Below, in pieces: positions 1-10,929 of a DNA stretch of 64,000 nucleotides (its first letter is position 1; the number at the start of each line of letters is the position of its first letter). Origin of the DNA: Nematopogon swammerdamellus (lineage: Eukaryota; Arthropoda; Insecta; Lepidoptera; Adelidae). The position numbers were made by a program, and so were the translations under genes. The stretch is from contig OX336340.1 of the NCBI GenBank assembly GCA_946902875.1, forward strand, positions 19,731,566-19,795,565, given 5' to 3'. The notes under the pieces are model-generated. The model ran no database searches, was not told the DNA's origin, and worked only from the letters and a program-made list of their open reading frames with translations.

Positions 1-232
1 AAATTGTTTACGAGTACTTATTTTACAGCGGGGAGCATTTTAATCATGAATTTTAACAGCATTTCATAAACACGCCCTAGATGGCGTGAGTGGCGCTGGC
101 CGGCGTTCGACTCGCACTTGGCCAGTTTTAGGGATCCGTAGCGAGCACCGCTGGCAGGGTCCCTTATAAAATCGGTCAGTTTTCTGTCTGTCCGTCCGTC
201 CGTCTGTCTATCTGTCACACGCGCTGGCCTTC
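1..232 (-). repeat. Family C fragments (CTGT-rich dispersed element), two pieces
   Basis: The piece at about 95-134 contains the reverse complement of the family head (CCGGCCAAGTGCGAGTCG). It is followed directly by a second copy that begins near 135 and has a run of CTGT/CCGT units at 184-213. Full copies at 9115-9413 and 38604-38889 show the same parts in order. The element has no ORF. It is a high-copy non-autonomous repeat of unknown transposition mechanism. Confidence 0.6.
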
Positions 233-1083
233 TCGATTACTAATTATATTATAAAGTAGTCCATTTAGTTCTTACGGCATGAGTCCTGTTTTGAAGTTTA
301 TATCGTATTCTAGTGGACTGCGGAGCGGCGCGCGGCGGCGCCGCGCGCGAGACACCCGGAACCCGCTGCTGTGCATAACGTTCGAACTTAACATTGTTTG
401 TAGTATTTATTAAATTAAATTTATTTTTAGGGGTTTTTTAATTAATTTATTTTTAGGGATTTATTTATGTAAATGTGATGAATTTAATTATAAATGTATA
501 AATATGTTAAATCTAAATTAATCAAATGGATTTAACTGTATGAATTTTCTGACGATGTAATTTCAAGACAAATTGCATTGTAATGTAACTTTGTTATTTT
601 ATTTACAGATAAACGGAATTGTATTGTATTTAGCGTACGAGCGTAACTATACCAGCCCTATTAGTACAGCGGTGCCTTGATGTACAATTCAATTATGACA
701 AATATTCCCAAAAACTCTTTAAGCATGTATAGGTTTCCTCACGATGTTGTCCTTCATCCGAAAAGCGTGACGATCACCAAACAACAGAGTCAACGGGCGA
801 AACATTTTGATAAGAATTCGCAAATACTCGTAGTTAAGTGAAAAAAAAAAACAAACAGGGCCTAAGGAAAGCGGATTATCCGTAATTTCTTGCGGAGCCC
901 CTACAATCTGTACTTACGTGTTTTTTTACCGAACAATTTAGTTAAGGAGTCTTTAGGGAAACATTTGTGAGGTCGCCTTAGCTTAGTAAGTACACGCTTT
1001 TAAGAGCTTTGCTGCTGTAACGACGTTGAACGGCTTTTTAGCTACTGAGTACATATATTTACTTATATCTGAAAAGTTTTTAG
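233..1083. other. AT-rich non-coding stretch with a GC hairpin
   Basis: No gene is seen. A GC-rich block around 325-350 is close to self-complementary (arms GCGCGCGGC and GCCGCGCGC). It is followed by AT-rich DNA with repeated TTTATTTTTAGGG-like words at 420-465. The rest has no recognisable feature. Confidence 0.4.
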
Positions 1084-1449
1084 TTTTTTTTTTTATGGAA
1101 ACTGCCACGGTTGGCTATATCACGTACAACATCCGTGATGTCAGCCCATAAAATCGGGTGAACTAGGTGCCATGTCAGTGCTTCCCTTCATTTCATGTCG
1201 GCTACACTAAACTGGACGGAAAACACGAACTATTTACATAGCCGTTTCAACCGACGTTTCGCTAAGTGCGGTGGTACCAATCCGGCCGGGATAAACCTTA
1301 CCACCTCGTAAGGTAAGAAGGGAAGGGACCTACAGTTTAACGTGGAACCCGAACCACGGTCAGCCTCCAACGGTCGAGCGGTCACTGACCGCGCTCAGCA
1401 TTGCTTAACAACAGTCGACTGACCGCACTACTGAGCTACCGAGGCTGAC
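1084..1449 (-). mobile_element. Family A SINE (tRNA/5S chimeric head), full length
   Basis: Read on the minus strand it starts GTCAGCCTCGGTAGCTCAG (tRNA A-box-like). It continues with a 5S rRNA-like segment (GTTAAGCAA...GCGCGGTCAGT), then a B-box-like GGTTCGG, the shared central domain (GTAAGG...GGTGGTA), a unique 3' part ending AACCGTGGCAGTTTCCAT, and a poly(A) tail (poly(T) at 1084-1094 on this strand). The 5S part is partly deleted: the TTGGATGGGTGACC block is missing. Retroposition would need a partner LINE. Confidence 0.8.
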
Positions 1450-2270
1450 AGACATGGAATGAAATGTTTGTTTTGTTGTTGTAAATACCACGTGACCGAT
1501 TTCAGGTCACTTTTGGACCCCTCTCTCCCTCTCCCTCTCTAGTTTTCACGTGGATTTCACAACTTGCCGCTTTTCAATGTATTTATGTGGATTATTAACG
1601 GTTGTATTATCACTTTTGAATGTGACCAGTCGTATACTTTTTGGTAATAAGTAATTAAACAGTGCCTGTCGAGTTCTTAGGAAAATTAGTGCTAGACCAC
1701 GCCGCCGAAGCTATTGTTTTTGTGCCTCGGAACGCCGCTGCGTTTTTTTTTTAGTTTTTCTTAACTATATTTTGAAATACAACATGATAAGGTGAATAAA
1801 CCCACCCTCCTCCCCCCTGTGACCCAGCGTTGTATTTTCACAAACCCCTCCCCCCCCCCCCCCCCCCCCCAAAGTAGAATGTCGAAATTCGTGTCCATTT
1901 TGCCAAAATTGGTTTTGTTTTACTTTTTTTTAAACAATGTTAGGGTGTTAAAATTAGGTTATGGTTATTTTTTTATAACCACCTAAGAAAACTTTATTTT
2001 CGGAAATACTTTCGAAATTTATATTTCCCGCCAAAGTTGAGAACGACCAATCAGAGCAACTCGCATACTAGACTTTGGAAATATGCCGTCCGACCGGGCG
2101 CTGTGCGTCTTTCCTACTCTCTGCTTCCATCGCAGTAGAATAATAGACAATATAAAATTTAAATACGCACTAAAGTTTTATATGAACGCGGCCATCTGGG
2201 AGTCTCGCCATAAAACGTTCAACATGCATCGCTTTGCGTGATTGAAATACCAGGATTTGCGACAGTTCGA
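1450..2270. other. Non-coding, with a 21-base C run
   Basis: No gene is seen. A homopolymer of 21 C residues occupies 1850-1870. The surrounding DNA is AT-rich with no recognisable coding pattern. The open frame over the C run simply translates it as proline codons and is not supported. Confidence 0.5.
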
Positions 2271-2620
2271 AAAATGCAATGCCACAGCGAGCACGTTTCA
2301 GCGACGCCTTTCCAATTCTTCAAATATATGTAATCGAGTCGAACCACTGCGCCGGCAGTAAACCGAAATTGTATTCAGCACGAAGGCGGCGCGGCGGCTG
2401 GGCCGACCGGGGCGGTTGGGTCTCCGGTCGGGTCGAGCTCCGCCGCAAAACTTATATAAGAACCGAACGAACAAACAAGCTCCCGATAAACTTATGCTGC
2501 CCCGCGCCCCCCCGAAAGAAATACATTTATTTTTATCGCGCCCTTCCAAGTTTGACGTCAGACGACGACGGGCCCTCTCGCCGCACGGCCGCCCGCGTGC
2601 AATTTCGAAATGAAAATATG
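2271..2620. promoter_or_regulatory. GC-rich island with CRE and TATA-like motifs; candidate regulatory region
   Basis: This 350-bp island stands out by GC content. It holds a perfect palindromic CRE (TGACGTCA, 2553-2560) and a TATATAAG at about 2453. Long overlapping open frames on both strands here come from the GC-rich, stop-poor composition and show no domain. It could be an internal or alternative promoter, an enhancer in the receptor intron, or an old first exon. Nothing in the sequence decides between these. Confidence 0.3.
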
Positions 2621-3024
2621 GAGACGTGCCATATTTGCCGCAATCTGCACAGGACACACGCTCGGACTCGGCCAAACAAATCGCTATTCATTACCGGAAT
2701 GGCTCGGTTGCTCTCAATGGAGTCACGTTTTTAATTTGGGCTTGTATTTTGGGGAGGAAGTCGACTGCCACTTTGGGAATTCATGCCGGCGGCGGAGCTT
2801 GGGCGAAGAAAAAAAATGGGAATTGCAAACAGCAATAAATAATGCGTGGAAAATACTCGTTCGGAATTTGAACCGATCATTTGGAACAGGATGTTACATC
2901 AGCTATGCCGATAACGGATATAACATTTGACAAGAGGTCCTTATCTTTCTGAATCATCAATCACTTTTGTTCAAATACTTTTCAACAAACTTATGGTGAA
3001 AATTTGTTTGTTTGACAAAGATAT
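2621..3024. other. Non-coding stretch downstream of the GC island
   Basis: Mixed-composition DNA. An open frame at 2610-2930 (106 codons) has no recognisable domain and no splice context, so it is not called as a gene. Confidence 0.3.
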
Positions 3025-3192
3025 GAAAGGTCGCTTGAAACGGCTGTGTAAATAGTTCGGTTTTCAGTTCAGTGTAGCCGGCACGATCGAAGGGAAGCAC
3101 TGACATAGTTCCTAGTTTACCAAGATGTTATGGGTTGACATCACGGATGTTGTAGGTGATGCAGCCAACCGTGTCAGTTTCCATAAAAAAAG
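3025..3192 (+). mobile_element. Family A SINE, 3' half only
   Basis: It matches the 3' half of the full copies (AATAGTTCG...CAGTTCAGTGTAGCC...ATCACGGATGTTGTAGG...CAGTTTCCAT plus A-tail). It is 5'-truncated, as expected for retroposed SINEs. Confidence 0.75.
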
Positions 3193-3410
3193 AAAATCAG
3201 AGGATAAAGCTCCTTCCAGAAATTAGACCTTATATTTTTGTAGCGTGAATTTGTTGAACAAATTATGCCCTAGAATAAAAAGTGGGGCAACAAAGTTCAA
3301 AATGCAGAGACGAACACCTAATTAAATTGTACATTAATGTACACCTATTACTTGATTACACCCTTTCTATTGCTATTTATGGATTTAAATATGTAATTAT
3401 ATTAAATACT

Positions 3411-3747
3411 GTACCGCGTAGGGTCGGTACTTAAAAATAATAGCCCCACTGCACCTCTCTACGTGCATGTCGTCGAAAGCGACTAAGGGATAAGGGCAAA
3501 GTGCCGTGCTAAAGGGCGACCGGTTATCCAGCTCTCACGTTGGCGCGGTCCTTCCACCGAGTCATGCAGCAGGTGGGTCTTCGTGCCTTACTTGCTGCTT
3601 GATAGTTGTCTTGTCCGAATACTTTGCTAAACGTGGTACGTCCGTCTTGTGCTGTAATTTACAAGAGTACTTACAGCACAACACCGATTACTCTGCTCAC
3701 CCCGATTGTCGGGATACAGCGTGTGGTATGTATGTATGTATATGTAT
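3411..3747 (+). repeat. Family D dispersed repeat, full copy
   Basis: The order is GGGTCGGTACTT, GTGCATGTCGT, GCGACTAAGGGATAAGG, CTTCCACCGAGTCATGCAG, CTTGCTGCTTGATAGTTG, CCCCGATTGTCGGGATACAG, and a short GTAT tail. The same order occurs at 28063-28387, on the minus strand at 9782-10035, and in the split copy at 18995-19740. The GTAT-type 3' tail suggests retroposition by a LINE using such tails. It has no coding capacity. Confidence 0.7.
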
Positions 3748-4600
3748 TAAATACTAACACGAGAAGTGAACGCGGTTAATGATTATACAGCTTCGAAATA
3801 GTAATTTTCCAGAGCCACATGGCGCAGCTTGAGGTCAAAAGATAGATATACAGGTTGTTTCAGGATAGGCTTGAGAAACTTCAGGAATAGAAAGTACTCA
3901 TTATTAGAAGAAAAAAGTCCTTATTACTCAAATCGAAATTATCAAAAAAAATTAAAATTGTAATAAAAACTCGATGGACAGTGAGATTTGGCAACAGTGC
4001 TGTCTAGGTCTAAGGAGTGCAATGAGCTAGTCCAGTCCCCTTTTTCTTTTGATGTCATTCAAATTTAAGTGTTTGGAATTTACCTACATGTAGTTCAATT
4101 TTATTCTACTAGTTAAGCATGAAAGTTAGTAATTTTATTCTTATTTAATAAAGGCGGACGTTAACCGTCCACTCAATCTCGATGAAACGATTTTCATCAA
4201 AAAGTACTATAAAATGACCGAATCTGGGAAAAAGTTACAGAGCTTTTCGTCTTCTTTCGTCTCTACACCCTGTATAGAGCATTTAGTATGTAGATGAAAT
4301 GACAACGGCATATTATTGTGAGGCAGGTCACGTGTCACTCTGTTGTCCGTTGAACGAAATACCGCTCTCTACACATACATAGACTGTTATATTCATAGTC
4401 CATTGTCCGCAGTGGTGATTATCTGGGTAAATGTTACGATTATTGCAGCTGGACCTTCCGTCATTTCGTCAAACGATGCTATTTCAAGAGAGGAATGTAT
4501 TTAATTTTCAAAGTCGATTACCAAAAAAAAAAAAAACAGCGTTAGAAGTTATACTTCTGTGGCGCCATTGTTCCCCTCCCCCTCCCTCTCTATAGTTTCT
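3748..4600. other. Non-coding, no recognised element
   Basis: AT-rich DNA. One stretch at about 3850-4275 reads like a decayed dispersed element, but its family was not recognised. No gene is seen. Confidence 0.4.
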
Positions 4601-4781
4601 TAGGTTTCCTTATCCCGTACGGAAGCCTATTACTAAGCCTACGCCGTCTGTCTGTCTGTCCATCCGTTCGTCCGTCAGAATCAGTCTGTCTGTCTGTCAG
4701 AAGACAGACCGACAGACCGACAGACAGACGGCTTAGGCTTAGTAATAGGGTCCCGTAGGACGGGTACGGAACCCTAAAAAA
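4601..4781. repeat. Palindromic family C end (head-to-head hairpin)
   Basis: The left arm holds CCTATTACTAAGCCTACGCC and CTGT units. The right arm (about 4715-4780) is its near-perfect reverse complement, ending AGGCTTAGTAATAGGG and then TACGGAACCCT. The spacer of about 45 bp is itself CTGT/GACA-rich. This is two family C ends joined head to head. Confidence 0.75.
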
Positions 4782-5174
4782 AGCTTTCGTTGGAAAAGTT
4801 GAGCCTTTATGCTATATATATATATCCTTATAAATCAAGCGAAGTTCCTACGGGCGACCGGGGACCAATCGTGTAACGTACGTCAATAGGTACTTATATG
4901 AATACTAGCTGAGCCCGCGGCTCCGCTCGCGTGAAATTCGTATTCCAAAGAAGAATGTAAGTAACTAAGGGCGAGGCCGAAGGCCGAGCTGCGTTCAGGT
5001 AAACCAAAAACCCTCTTCCGCCTTCGGGCCTCGCCCTTAAAGACTTCCTTTCTTCGATAGAATATAATATCGTTTACTCAATCTATTTATTTCATAAAAA
5101 TAAAAAAGTAATATTAATAACTAAAGAATTAAACCTACCTAACAAACATTAAAATAACTATCAAAACGGGCATT

Positions 5175-5600
5175 TTAAAATGTTCTTAGAGCACTTGCGG
5201 CATTACCCCGCTGGATGGCAAGGCTTACCCTTTGAATGAAGTACATAAGCCCTTGATGGCGGGACACCAGTTCCGTCAACCAGCTCAAGCCTCTTTTGGC
5301 TTCACTGCTCCACGGATCGAGGGTTTCAACCGCAAACGCAACAAATTCGAAATCTTTAATTATATTTCTATATTTGCTGCGTTTGAGGCTCTCCGCCCCA
5401 GCCTCGGCCGCGCCAGCCGCTCTTGAAGATGTCCTAACGTGACTTGGAGCCAATGTGAGAACAAAAGTGGCGTCCCACATAAAAGAACTACCCTTAGTCC
5501 ATGGCACTAAGGTGATAGCATCGGGCCTCTTGCCATCCAGCCGGGAATAACCGCGAGGTTCTAGGATGCACGGTATATTTGCCGTTAGAAGCGTGGACTT
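5175..5600 (-). pseudogene. Non-LTR retrotransposon pol, C-terminal endonuclease-like fragment
   Basis: The minus-strand frame is open for about 140 codons upstream of its stop. It reads RLDGKRPDAITLVPWTKG, then MWDATFVLTLAPSH, then AAGAAEAGAESLKRSKY, and ends RVSLAIQRGNAASALRTF. This is the familiar C-terminal block of a widespread class of insect non-LTR retrotransposon proteins; PDAITL...WDAT fits a PD-(D/E)XK (restriction-like) nuclease fold. The reverse transcriptase is missing, so this is a 5'-truncated copy. The family assignment rests on remembered motif patterns. It sits inside the inverted-end composite, just left of the 62-bp minisatellite. Confidence 0.7.
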
Positions 5601-5659
5601 TATAATAAAATTTAAATTAAATTAACTTAATCTTAATATTAATTAACTTTATTCGAGAG

Positions 5660-6190
5660 GGTTTAGCTTCTTCCTGAACGCAGCTCGGCCCTCGGCCTCG
5701 CCCTTAGTTACTTGCTTTCTTCGAGATAGTTTATCATTTGTCAGAACGTAGCTCGGCCTTCGGCCTCGCCTTAGTTGCTTACTTTCTTCAGATGGTTAAG
5801 CTTCTTCCTGAACGCAGATCGGCCTTCGGCCTCGCCCTTAGTTACTTGCTTTCTTCGAGATGGTTTTTCAATTATCCGAACTTAGCTCGGCCTTCGGCCT
5901 CACCTTAGTTACTTACTTTCTTCAAGATGGTTTAGCTTCTTCCTGAACGCAGCTCGGCCTGCGGCCTCGCCCATAGTTACTTACTTTCTTCGAGAAGGTT
6001 TATGGTCTTCCAGAATAGAGCTCGGCCTTCGGCCTCGCCCTTAGTTACTTACTTTCTTCAAGAATGTTTTTCTTCTTCCTGAACTCAGCTCCGCCTTCCG
6101 CCTCGCCCTTAGTTACTTTCATCGAGAAAGAATATCGTTTACGTGAGCGCAGATCCGCCTTCGGGCCCGCCTTTAGTTACTTACTTTCTT
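5660..6190. repeat. 62-bp minisatellite, about 8 units, palindromic core
   Basis: Each unit reads roughly TTCTTCCTGAACGCAG, CTCGGCCTTCGGCCTCGCCC, TTAGTTACTTACTTTCTTCG. The core CTCGGCCTTCGGCC is close to self-complementary. Inverted single units occur at 4970-5000 and 10040-10170. Confidence 0.85.
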
Positions 6191-6236
6191 TTTTTTAAAT
6201 ACGAATTTCACGCGAGCGAAGCCGCGGGCAACAGAT

Positions 6237-7168
6237 ATATAAATTTTATTGCAGCAATGACAGCGACATAACTTCGACTTTCAATTATTATTTTTATTTA
6301 TCAAACAATTTGTCACCGGCCAGCTCACGTCGAGATGACAGTTCTCCGTTGTCCACATGACATTTAAAATTGTTTTTTACCTTTACTTTGGATTACGTGA
6401 TTTTTATTATATTTTTTAATTATTATGTTCATCCGGGATATACACTGTCACTATAAAAAGTTTCGTCAAATTCCGTTCAGTGGTTTTTGCGAGATGCGCG
6501 TACAAATAGACATTTTTGCATTTACGATTTTATGATATGTATAGAAAGAATAGATATGTATTGACTATTGTGTTCAAGTTATAAAAAGAAGAACTGTCAT
6601 TTTCGTTGTATCTACTTATTTTTAAATTTCGAATGAATATTTTATTCAAATTGTATTTGCTGCCAGTTCTCAAGATATAATTATGTACTTTGGACTACGT
6701 GATTTTAAACGCGCAATAATGTTTATAATTGTAAATTTTTTTTTATTTTTGTTATTTTTTTTACGTATTATGTTAACCCGGCATATAAACTGCCACTATA
6801 CAAAGTTTCGTCTAATTCCGTTCAGTGGTTTTTGCGTGATGCGCGTACAGACAAAGAAACAAACAAACAAACAAAAATTTTAAAAACTGTTCTAACATGT
6901 TCAGTATCTCATTTTAAGCCACCCTGGTTAGTTTTTTTCCGAATACATTCAATGTACAGACTTTCTTACCTCTACGATTTTATTATATGTATAGATCCTC
7001 ATAACACGACGAGAATCACTTTATCGATTTACATACCGTTTTCACTGTTACATTCTGTCACTCACTTCATAAGATGGTTTTAGGCTATACATCATAACGC
7101 TACGTCATCGGCGGCCTGAGCTGTGAGCAAAAAGTCACGCGAAGCGAAGCCGCCGGCAAAAGCTAGTC
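6237..7168 (-). repeat. Family E-type elements, two adjacent copies
   Basis: Two similar blocks contain a phrase like AAGTTTCGTCAAATTCCGTT followed by CAGTGGTTTTTGCG, at about 6456-6500 and 6800-6845. The region ends GAAGCGAAGCCGCCGGCAAA (7140-7159), the inverted element end. The stretch 7035-7168 recurs at 10680-10812. There is no intact ORF. Confidence 0.55.
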
Positions 7169-7396
7169 TTATAAATCCTAATACGAAATATCTGGGTATA
7201 TATTTACACGAAGAAAATACTAGAAGGCTTTATAAGTTTCATTATAAAACCTTTTTAAAGGTCTTAATTTATTTCTTTATTAACACATTATCTTAAAACT
7301 AACTTTGTACATATTAAAAACCTAACATTAAAAACATATACAAAATTAACCTTAAAAAAATGGAGTTTCCACCACCGGCGGCGGGGCGAGCCCAGG
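7169..7396. other. Probable 3' tail of the following retrotransposon fragment
   Basis: AT-rich DNA lying just past the stop codon of the minus-strand frame ending at 7397. It has no coding pattern of its own. Confidence 0.35.
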
Positions 7397-8059
7397 CTAC
7401 CGATGGTCGGGTCCCAAAGAGAGGAACCTCCGGACGATGCGTGCAGTGTCGAGCAGGGCTGCCTTCTGGATCTGGCCCTTGACCCAACCACTCAGCGAGA
7501 GCCTCTCAAGGTGGTCGTCGAGGCTCTTCGCTATCAGCCCATGCGCCGAAACGACTATGGCCACAACGATCGTCGAGTCGACGGGCCACATTTTGGTAAC
7601 CTCGTGCTGCAGATCCAGATATTTTAACATCTTCTCTGCTTCCTTACTGACGAGGTTACCATCGTGCGGCACGGCGATATCGACGAGCGTTGCGCGCCTT
7701 GCCTCCCGGTCTACTATCACAATATCAGGCCTGTTCGCGAGAATAGTCCTGTCTGTGATAATGGACCGGTCCCAGTAGAGTGTGACATGACCGTTCTCGA
7801 GAACTGGCGGTGGATTGTACTTATAGTAAGGCACCTCAGTACCCACAAGGTTGAACTTTAAGGCAAGTTGCTGGTGGATAATCCTGGCTACTAGGTTGTG
7901 TCTATGCAGATACTCGGTGTTGGCAAGCTGCGAACAACCGGAAATCACATGTCTGAGGGACTCGCCAGGTTGGTGGCAGGCGCGGCAGATGTCAATGGTG
8001 CCGTCCTTCATTATGTGTTTCCTATAGTTGTTCGTTAATTTAATTATTTCCCAAAACAT
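7397..8059 (-). pseudogene. Non-LTR retrotransposon pol, C-terminal zinc-knuckle and endonuclease-like fragment
   Basis: A 220-codon minus-strand frame. Near its N terminus is CRACHQPGESLRHVISGC, a CCHC-type zinc-binding pattern. Further on are RPDIVIVDREARRATLVDIA and DGNLVSKEAEKMLKYLDL, which fit a restriction-like (PD-(D/E)XK) endonuclease: P-D, then D/E, then a lysine-rich helix. Such a CCHC plus nuclease tail is known from non-LTR retrotransposons with restriction-like endonucleases. The RT domain would lie upstream (above 8059) but is absent, so this is a 5'-truncated copy. The long open frame suggests a fairly recent insertion. The exact clade is not resolvable by eye. Confidence 0.7.
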
Positions 8060-8491
8060 ACACTGGGAATATGCTTATAAATTTAATTTGTACTCGCATG
8101 AAATCTAAAAAGTTCTTAAAGCTCTTCTCTGTTAATTAAATCAAAACATTTCGCATGTTTTCGTAAAAGTAACTTTTGTGTGTGTTGTAGGGTACGCTTA
8201 GTTTTGCCAAAATAAACTGAAATCGCTCATACAGAACAATGAAGAAATATGCGGAGTATCGTATTTTATGTGTGCAGAACAAACATAAAGTTTGACTGGC
8301 CTTGTTTCGTTTCGAATGATTTACGAAATGTACCTACAATTCTTAAACATTAAATTGAATTCGAACATTTCGTTATATGTAAATAATAAAAACATTATTG
8401 AAACATATTTGTTCAATGGGAATTGACCGAAATTATTCGCTAGCAATTCTATGAAAAAAATAAATTACAAAACATTGATACAAAGATGTAC
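8060..8491. other. AT-rich, nothing recognised
   Basis: No gene or recognisable repeat is seen between the LINE fragment and the next SINE. Confidence 0.5.
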
Positions 8492-8876
8492 GTCAGCCTC
8501 GGTAGCTCAGTGTGCGGTCGGTCGACTGTTGTTAAGCCACACTGAGCGCGGTCAGTAGGTACCTACTTGGATGGGTGACCTCTCGACCGTTGGAGGCTAA
8601 CCGTGGTTCGGATTCCACGTAAAACTGTAGGTCCCTTCCCTTCTTACCTTAAGGTGGTAGGGTTTATCCCGTTCGGGCAGATACCACCGCACTGAATGAG
8701 ACGTCGGTCGAAACGGTTATTTAAATAGTTCGTGTTTTCCGTCCAGTTCAGTGTAGCCGACATGAAATGAAGGGAAGCACTGACATGGCGCCTGGTTCAC
8801 AGAGGTGTTATGGGCTCACATCACGGATGTTGTAGGTGATGTAGACAACAACAGTTTCAGTATCCATCAAAAAAAT
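8492..8876 (+). mobile_element. Family A SINE, full length
   Basis: It has the tRNA A-box-like GGTAGCTCAG, the 5S segment (GCGCGGTCAG...ACTTGGATGGGTGACC), the B-box-like GGTTCGGATTCC, the shared central domain, and an A-rich tail after CAGTATCCAT. A short insertion (TAGGTACC) interrupts the 5S intermediate element. Confidence 0.85.
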
Positions 8877-8883
8877 ATCACAA

Positions 8884-8950
8884 AAGTAGGACGGACAGAC
8901 GGTCGAACGGCGTACGTTTAGTAATAGGCTTCCGTGCAGATACGTAAACA
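8884..8950 (+). repeat. Family C 3' fragment
   Basis: It contains GTAGGACGGACAGACGG and TAGTAATAGGCTTCCG, the 3' end words of family C. Confidence 0.5.
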
Positions 8951-9114
8951 AATTAACAGTTCCTTGAATATATGATAACATTCATGGCCCCTATGGAAAT
9001 GTTATAGCTAGCCTATAGGACAATCTTGAACGCTGAACCCACATTTGTAGAGCATTACAGAAATTTTAAAGAACAGTGCATACACCTGTCTTAAATAAAC
9101 AAAGTGGCCCATTT

Positions 9115-9162
9115 TTAGGTTTCCGTACTCCGTACGGAATCAATAAGCTTACGTCGCCTGCC

Positions 9163-9218
<56 letters not shown>

Positions 9219-9413
9219 CTACTGTTGTCTCGCCTATTCCACTGCATCTTTGGAACCGTAATAGCTAGCCGATAGAAATTTTCATAGATTACATATGTGT
9301 GTTATTATGCCCCATAGAAGTCCCCATAGAAGAAATGTGTTTGTTCAAGGTTTTTTTTTTTGTGGTGCGGAAACCTCGGTGCGCGAGTCCGACTCGCACT
9401 TGGCCGGTTTTAT
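9115..9413 (-). repeat. Family C, full copy, with (CTGT)n expansion
   Basis: Minus-strand copy: the head CCGGCCAAGTGCGAGTCGGA lies at 9389-9408 and the 3' end at 9115. The internal CTGT microsatellite at 9160-9218 has about 14 uninterrupted units. Confidence 0.8.
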
Positions 9414-9564
9414 TGTCCCGGCTTATTTCTGGCATGTAACATGCATAGCGCGCGGTGCGGTGTCGCTTGGAAATGTACATACTTATTCGTAGATACGTAG
9501 AGAGAACAAGTCGCCGTTGTCTCTCGCGTACTACATACTGGAGAGCCTGGAGCGGTTCGGGAGC

Positions 9565-9660
9565 AAGCAACTTTTTGCAACAAGCAGCTTTTGGCAACAG
9601 CACGCAAATTTTGGCAATATCACGCAAGTTTTGGCAAGAACACGCAACTTTGACTTTAGC
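9565..9660 (+). repeat. Short tandem repeat, ~22-bp unit
   Basis: Four to five units of the type GCAACAGCACGCAAATTTTG. The rest of 9414-9781 has no recognised feature. Confidence 0.6.
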
Positions 9661-9781
9661 TGGCTTTGTTTATGAAGAAATTGTTGGAATAAAACTTACA
9701 CACGGTTGAAATGTGATTTCTTTTTATGAAATATATATTTTAAAATTTAGACATGAATCCTTAAACTAGGAGTGCACGCAG

Positions 9782-10035
9782 TTCCGCTCAAGATACATAC
9801 ATACATACCACACACGCTGTATCCCGACAATCAGTGTAAGCAGAGTAATCGGTATTGTGCTGCAAGAGCTCTGGAAAATTGCAACACAACATCGACCACC
9901 ACGTTTAGCAAAGTATTCGGACAAGATAACTATAAAGCAGCAAGTAAGGCACAAAGACCCACCTGCTGCACGACTCGGTGTAAGGACCGTGCCCAGGTGA
10001 GAGGTGGCAAGGCTGTCGCCCTTAGTCCGAGCTAC
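9782..10035 (-). repeat. Family D copy
   Basis: Minus-strand copy with the CATA (GTAT) tail at 9790-9810, CGACAATCAGTGTAAGCAG and CCTGCTGCACGACTCGG. Its 5' end is truncated at about 10035, where family E sequence begins. Confidence 0.7.
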
Positions 10036-10225
10036 ATTCTGGAAGATATACCTTCTCGGAGATACTAAGTAACCAAGGATGATGCCGAAGGCCGAGCTGC
10101 GTGCAGGAAGAAGATAAATATTTTTGAAGTGGTTAAGTAACTAAGGATGAGGCCGAAGGCCGAGCTGTATTTTGGAAGACGATTAACCTTCTCGAATAAA
10201 GAACGTAACTAAGGTTTCATTTTAA
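10036..10225 (+). repeat. Two to three inverted units of the 62-bp family E minisatellite
   Basis: Repeats of TAAGTAACYAAGGATGA(G)GCCGAAGGCCGAGCTG followed by GGAAGA. This is the reverse complement of the 5660-6190 array. Confidence 0.7.
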
Positions 10226-10624
10226 TTGTTTAACTGCGCACTTCGGCATCGTAACAAGTTAATGGCACCTCCACTAGCGTGCTAGCCATTTAGCGACGAG
10301 AGCGAATGAAGGCATTCTAGTTATGACTTCCTTTAACGGCTCAGTTTCTCGAGCGGAGATCGTGAATCTACCTAGATACTATAATATTTTATCTAATCCT
10401 ACAAGCATACAGGCATGTTGTACTATTTAGCCCAATTTCGTAAAGGAGACGGGTGGGCCACTATTCTTGGAGGCTATCGGAAGGTTAACTGTGGACTGGA
10501 AGACGACGACCGGTCGGTCGGCTCACTCGGGAACTGGGCCGCCCTGGGGGACGCAGGCGGCAGACGTCACGCGGCGACCGCAGAGCATGAATATCTCGCG
10601 CTGCTGTAGAAATGAGAGACATAT
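10226..10624. other. Single-copy-looking DNA, no gene called
   Basis: The open frames at 10415-10730 have no recognisable domain and lie in a GC-rich patch. They are not called as genes. Confidence 0.35.
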
Positions 10625-10812
10625 CAAAATTTCTTTCATCCTAATAAATAAAACGAAGTTTCTACAGGCGACTGACTGGCGGCCTACACTGTTACATTCT
10701 GTCACTTCTCAAGATGATTTTAGGCTATAAATAAATGATAACGCTATGTCATCGGGGGCCTGAGCTGTGAGCAAAAAGTCACACGAATTGAAGCCGCGGG
10801 CAGAAGCTAGTA
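10625..10812 (-). repeat. Family E-type element, partial
   Basis: It repeats the stretch at 7030-7168 (CTGTTACATTCTGTCACT... GCCTGAGCTGTGAGCAAAAA) and ends in the inverted GAAGCCGCGGGCAGAAGCTAG. Confidence 0.65.
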
Positions 10813-10929
10813 TATTATGAAGTAGAGCATGGTAGAGCTTTGGGCGCTGTGCGGTTACAGTTCCTTTATTATTATAGCCTCACTGTGAATGTTGCATCAA
10901 TAAACACTTAACAGAATTGATTAGTTAAA

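Larger units (their letters stand above)
4904..6236 (-). mobile_element. Composite element with roughly 100-bp inverted ends (family E)
   Basis: The left end (CCCGCGGCTCCGCTCGCGTG, 4916-4935) and the right end (CACGCGAGCGAAGCCGCGGG, about 6209-6228) are inverted copies. The similarity continues inward through TAAGTAACTAAGGGCGAGG and GCCGAAGGC. Between them lie a decayed retrotransposon ORF (5175-5600) and a 62-bp minisatellite (5660-6190). It may be a non-LTR element plus a second inverted copy of its own 3' end. Confidence 0.55.

Noticed and set aside
2279..2930. Overlapping ORFs on both strands as a gene
   Set aside because: GC-rich, stop-poor island; no domain, no splice pattern, arginine-rich translations on both strands.
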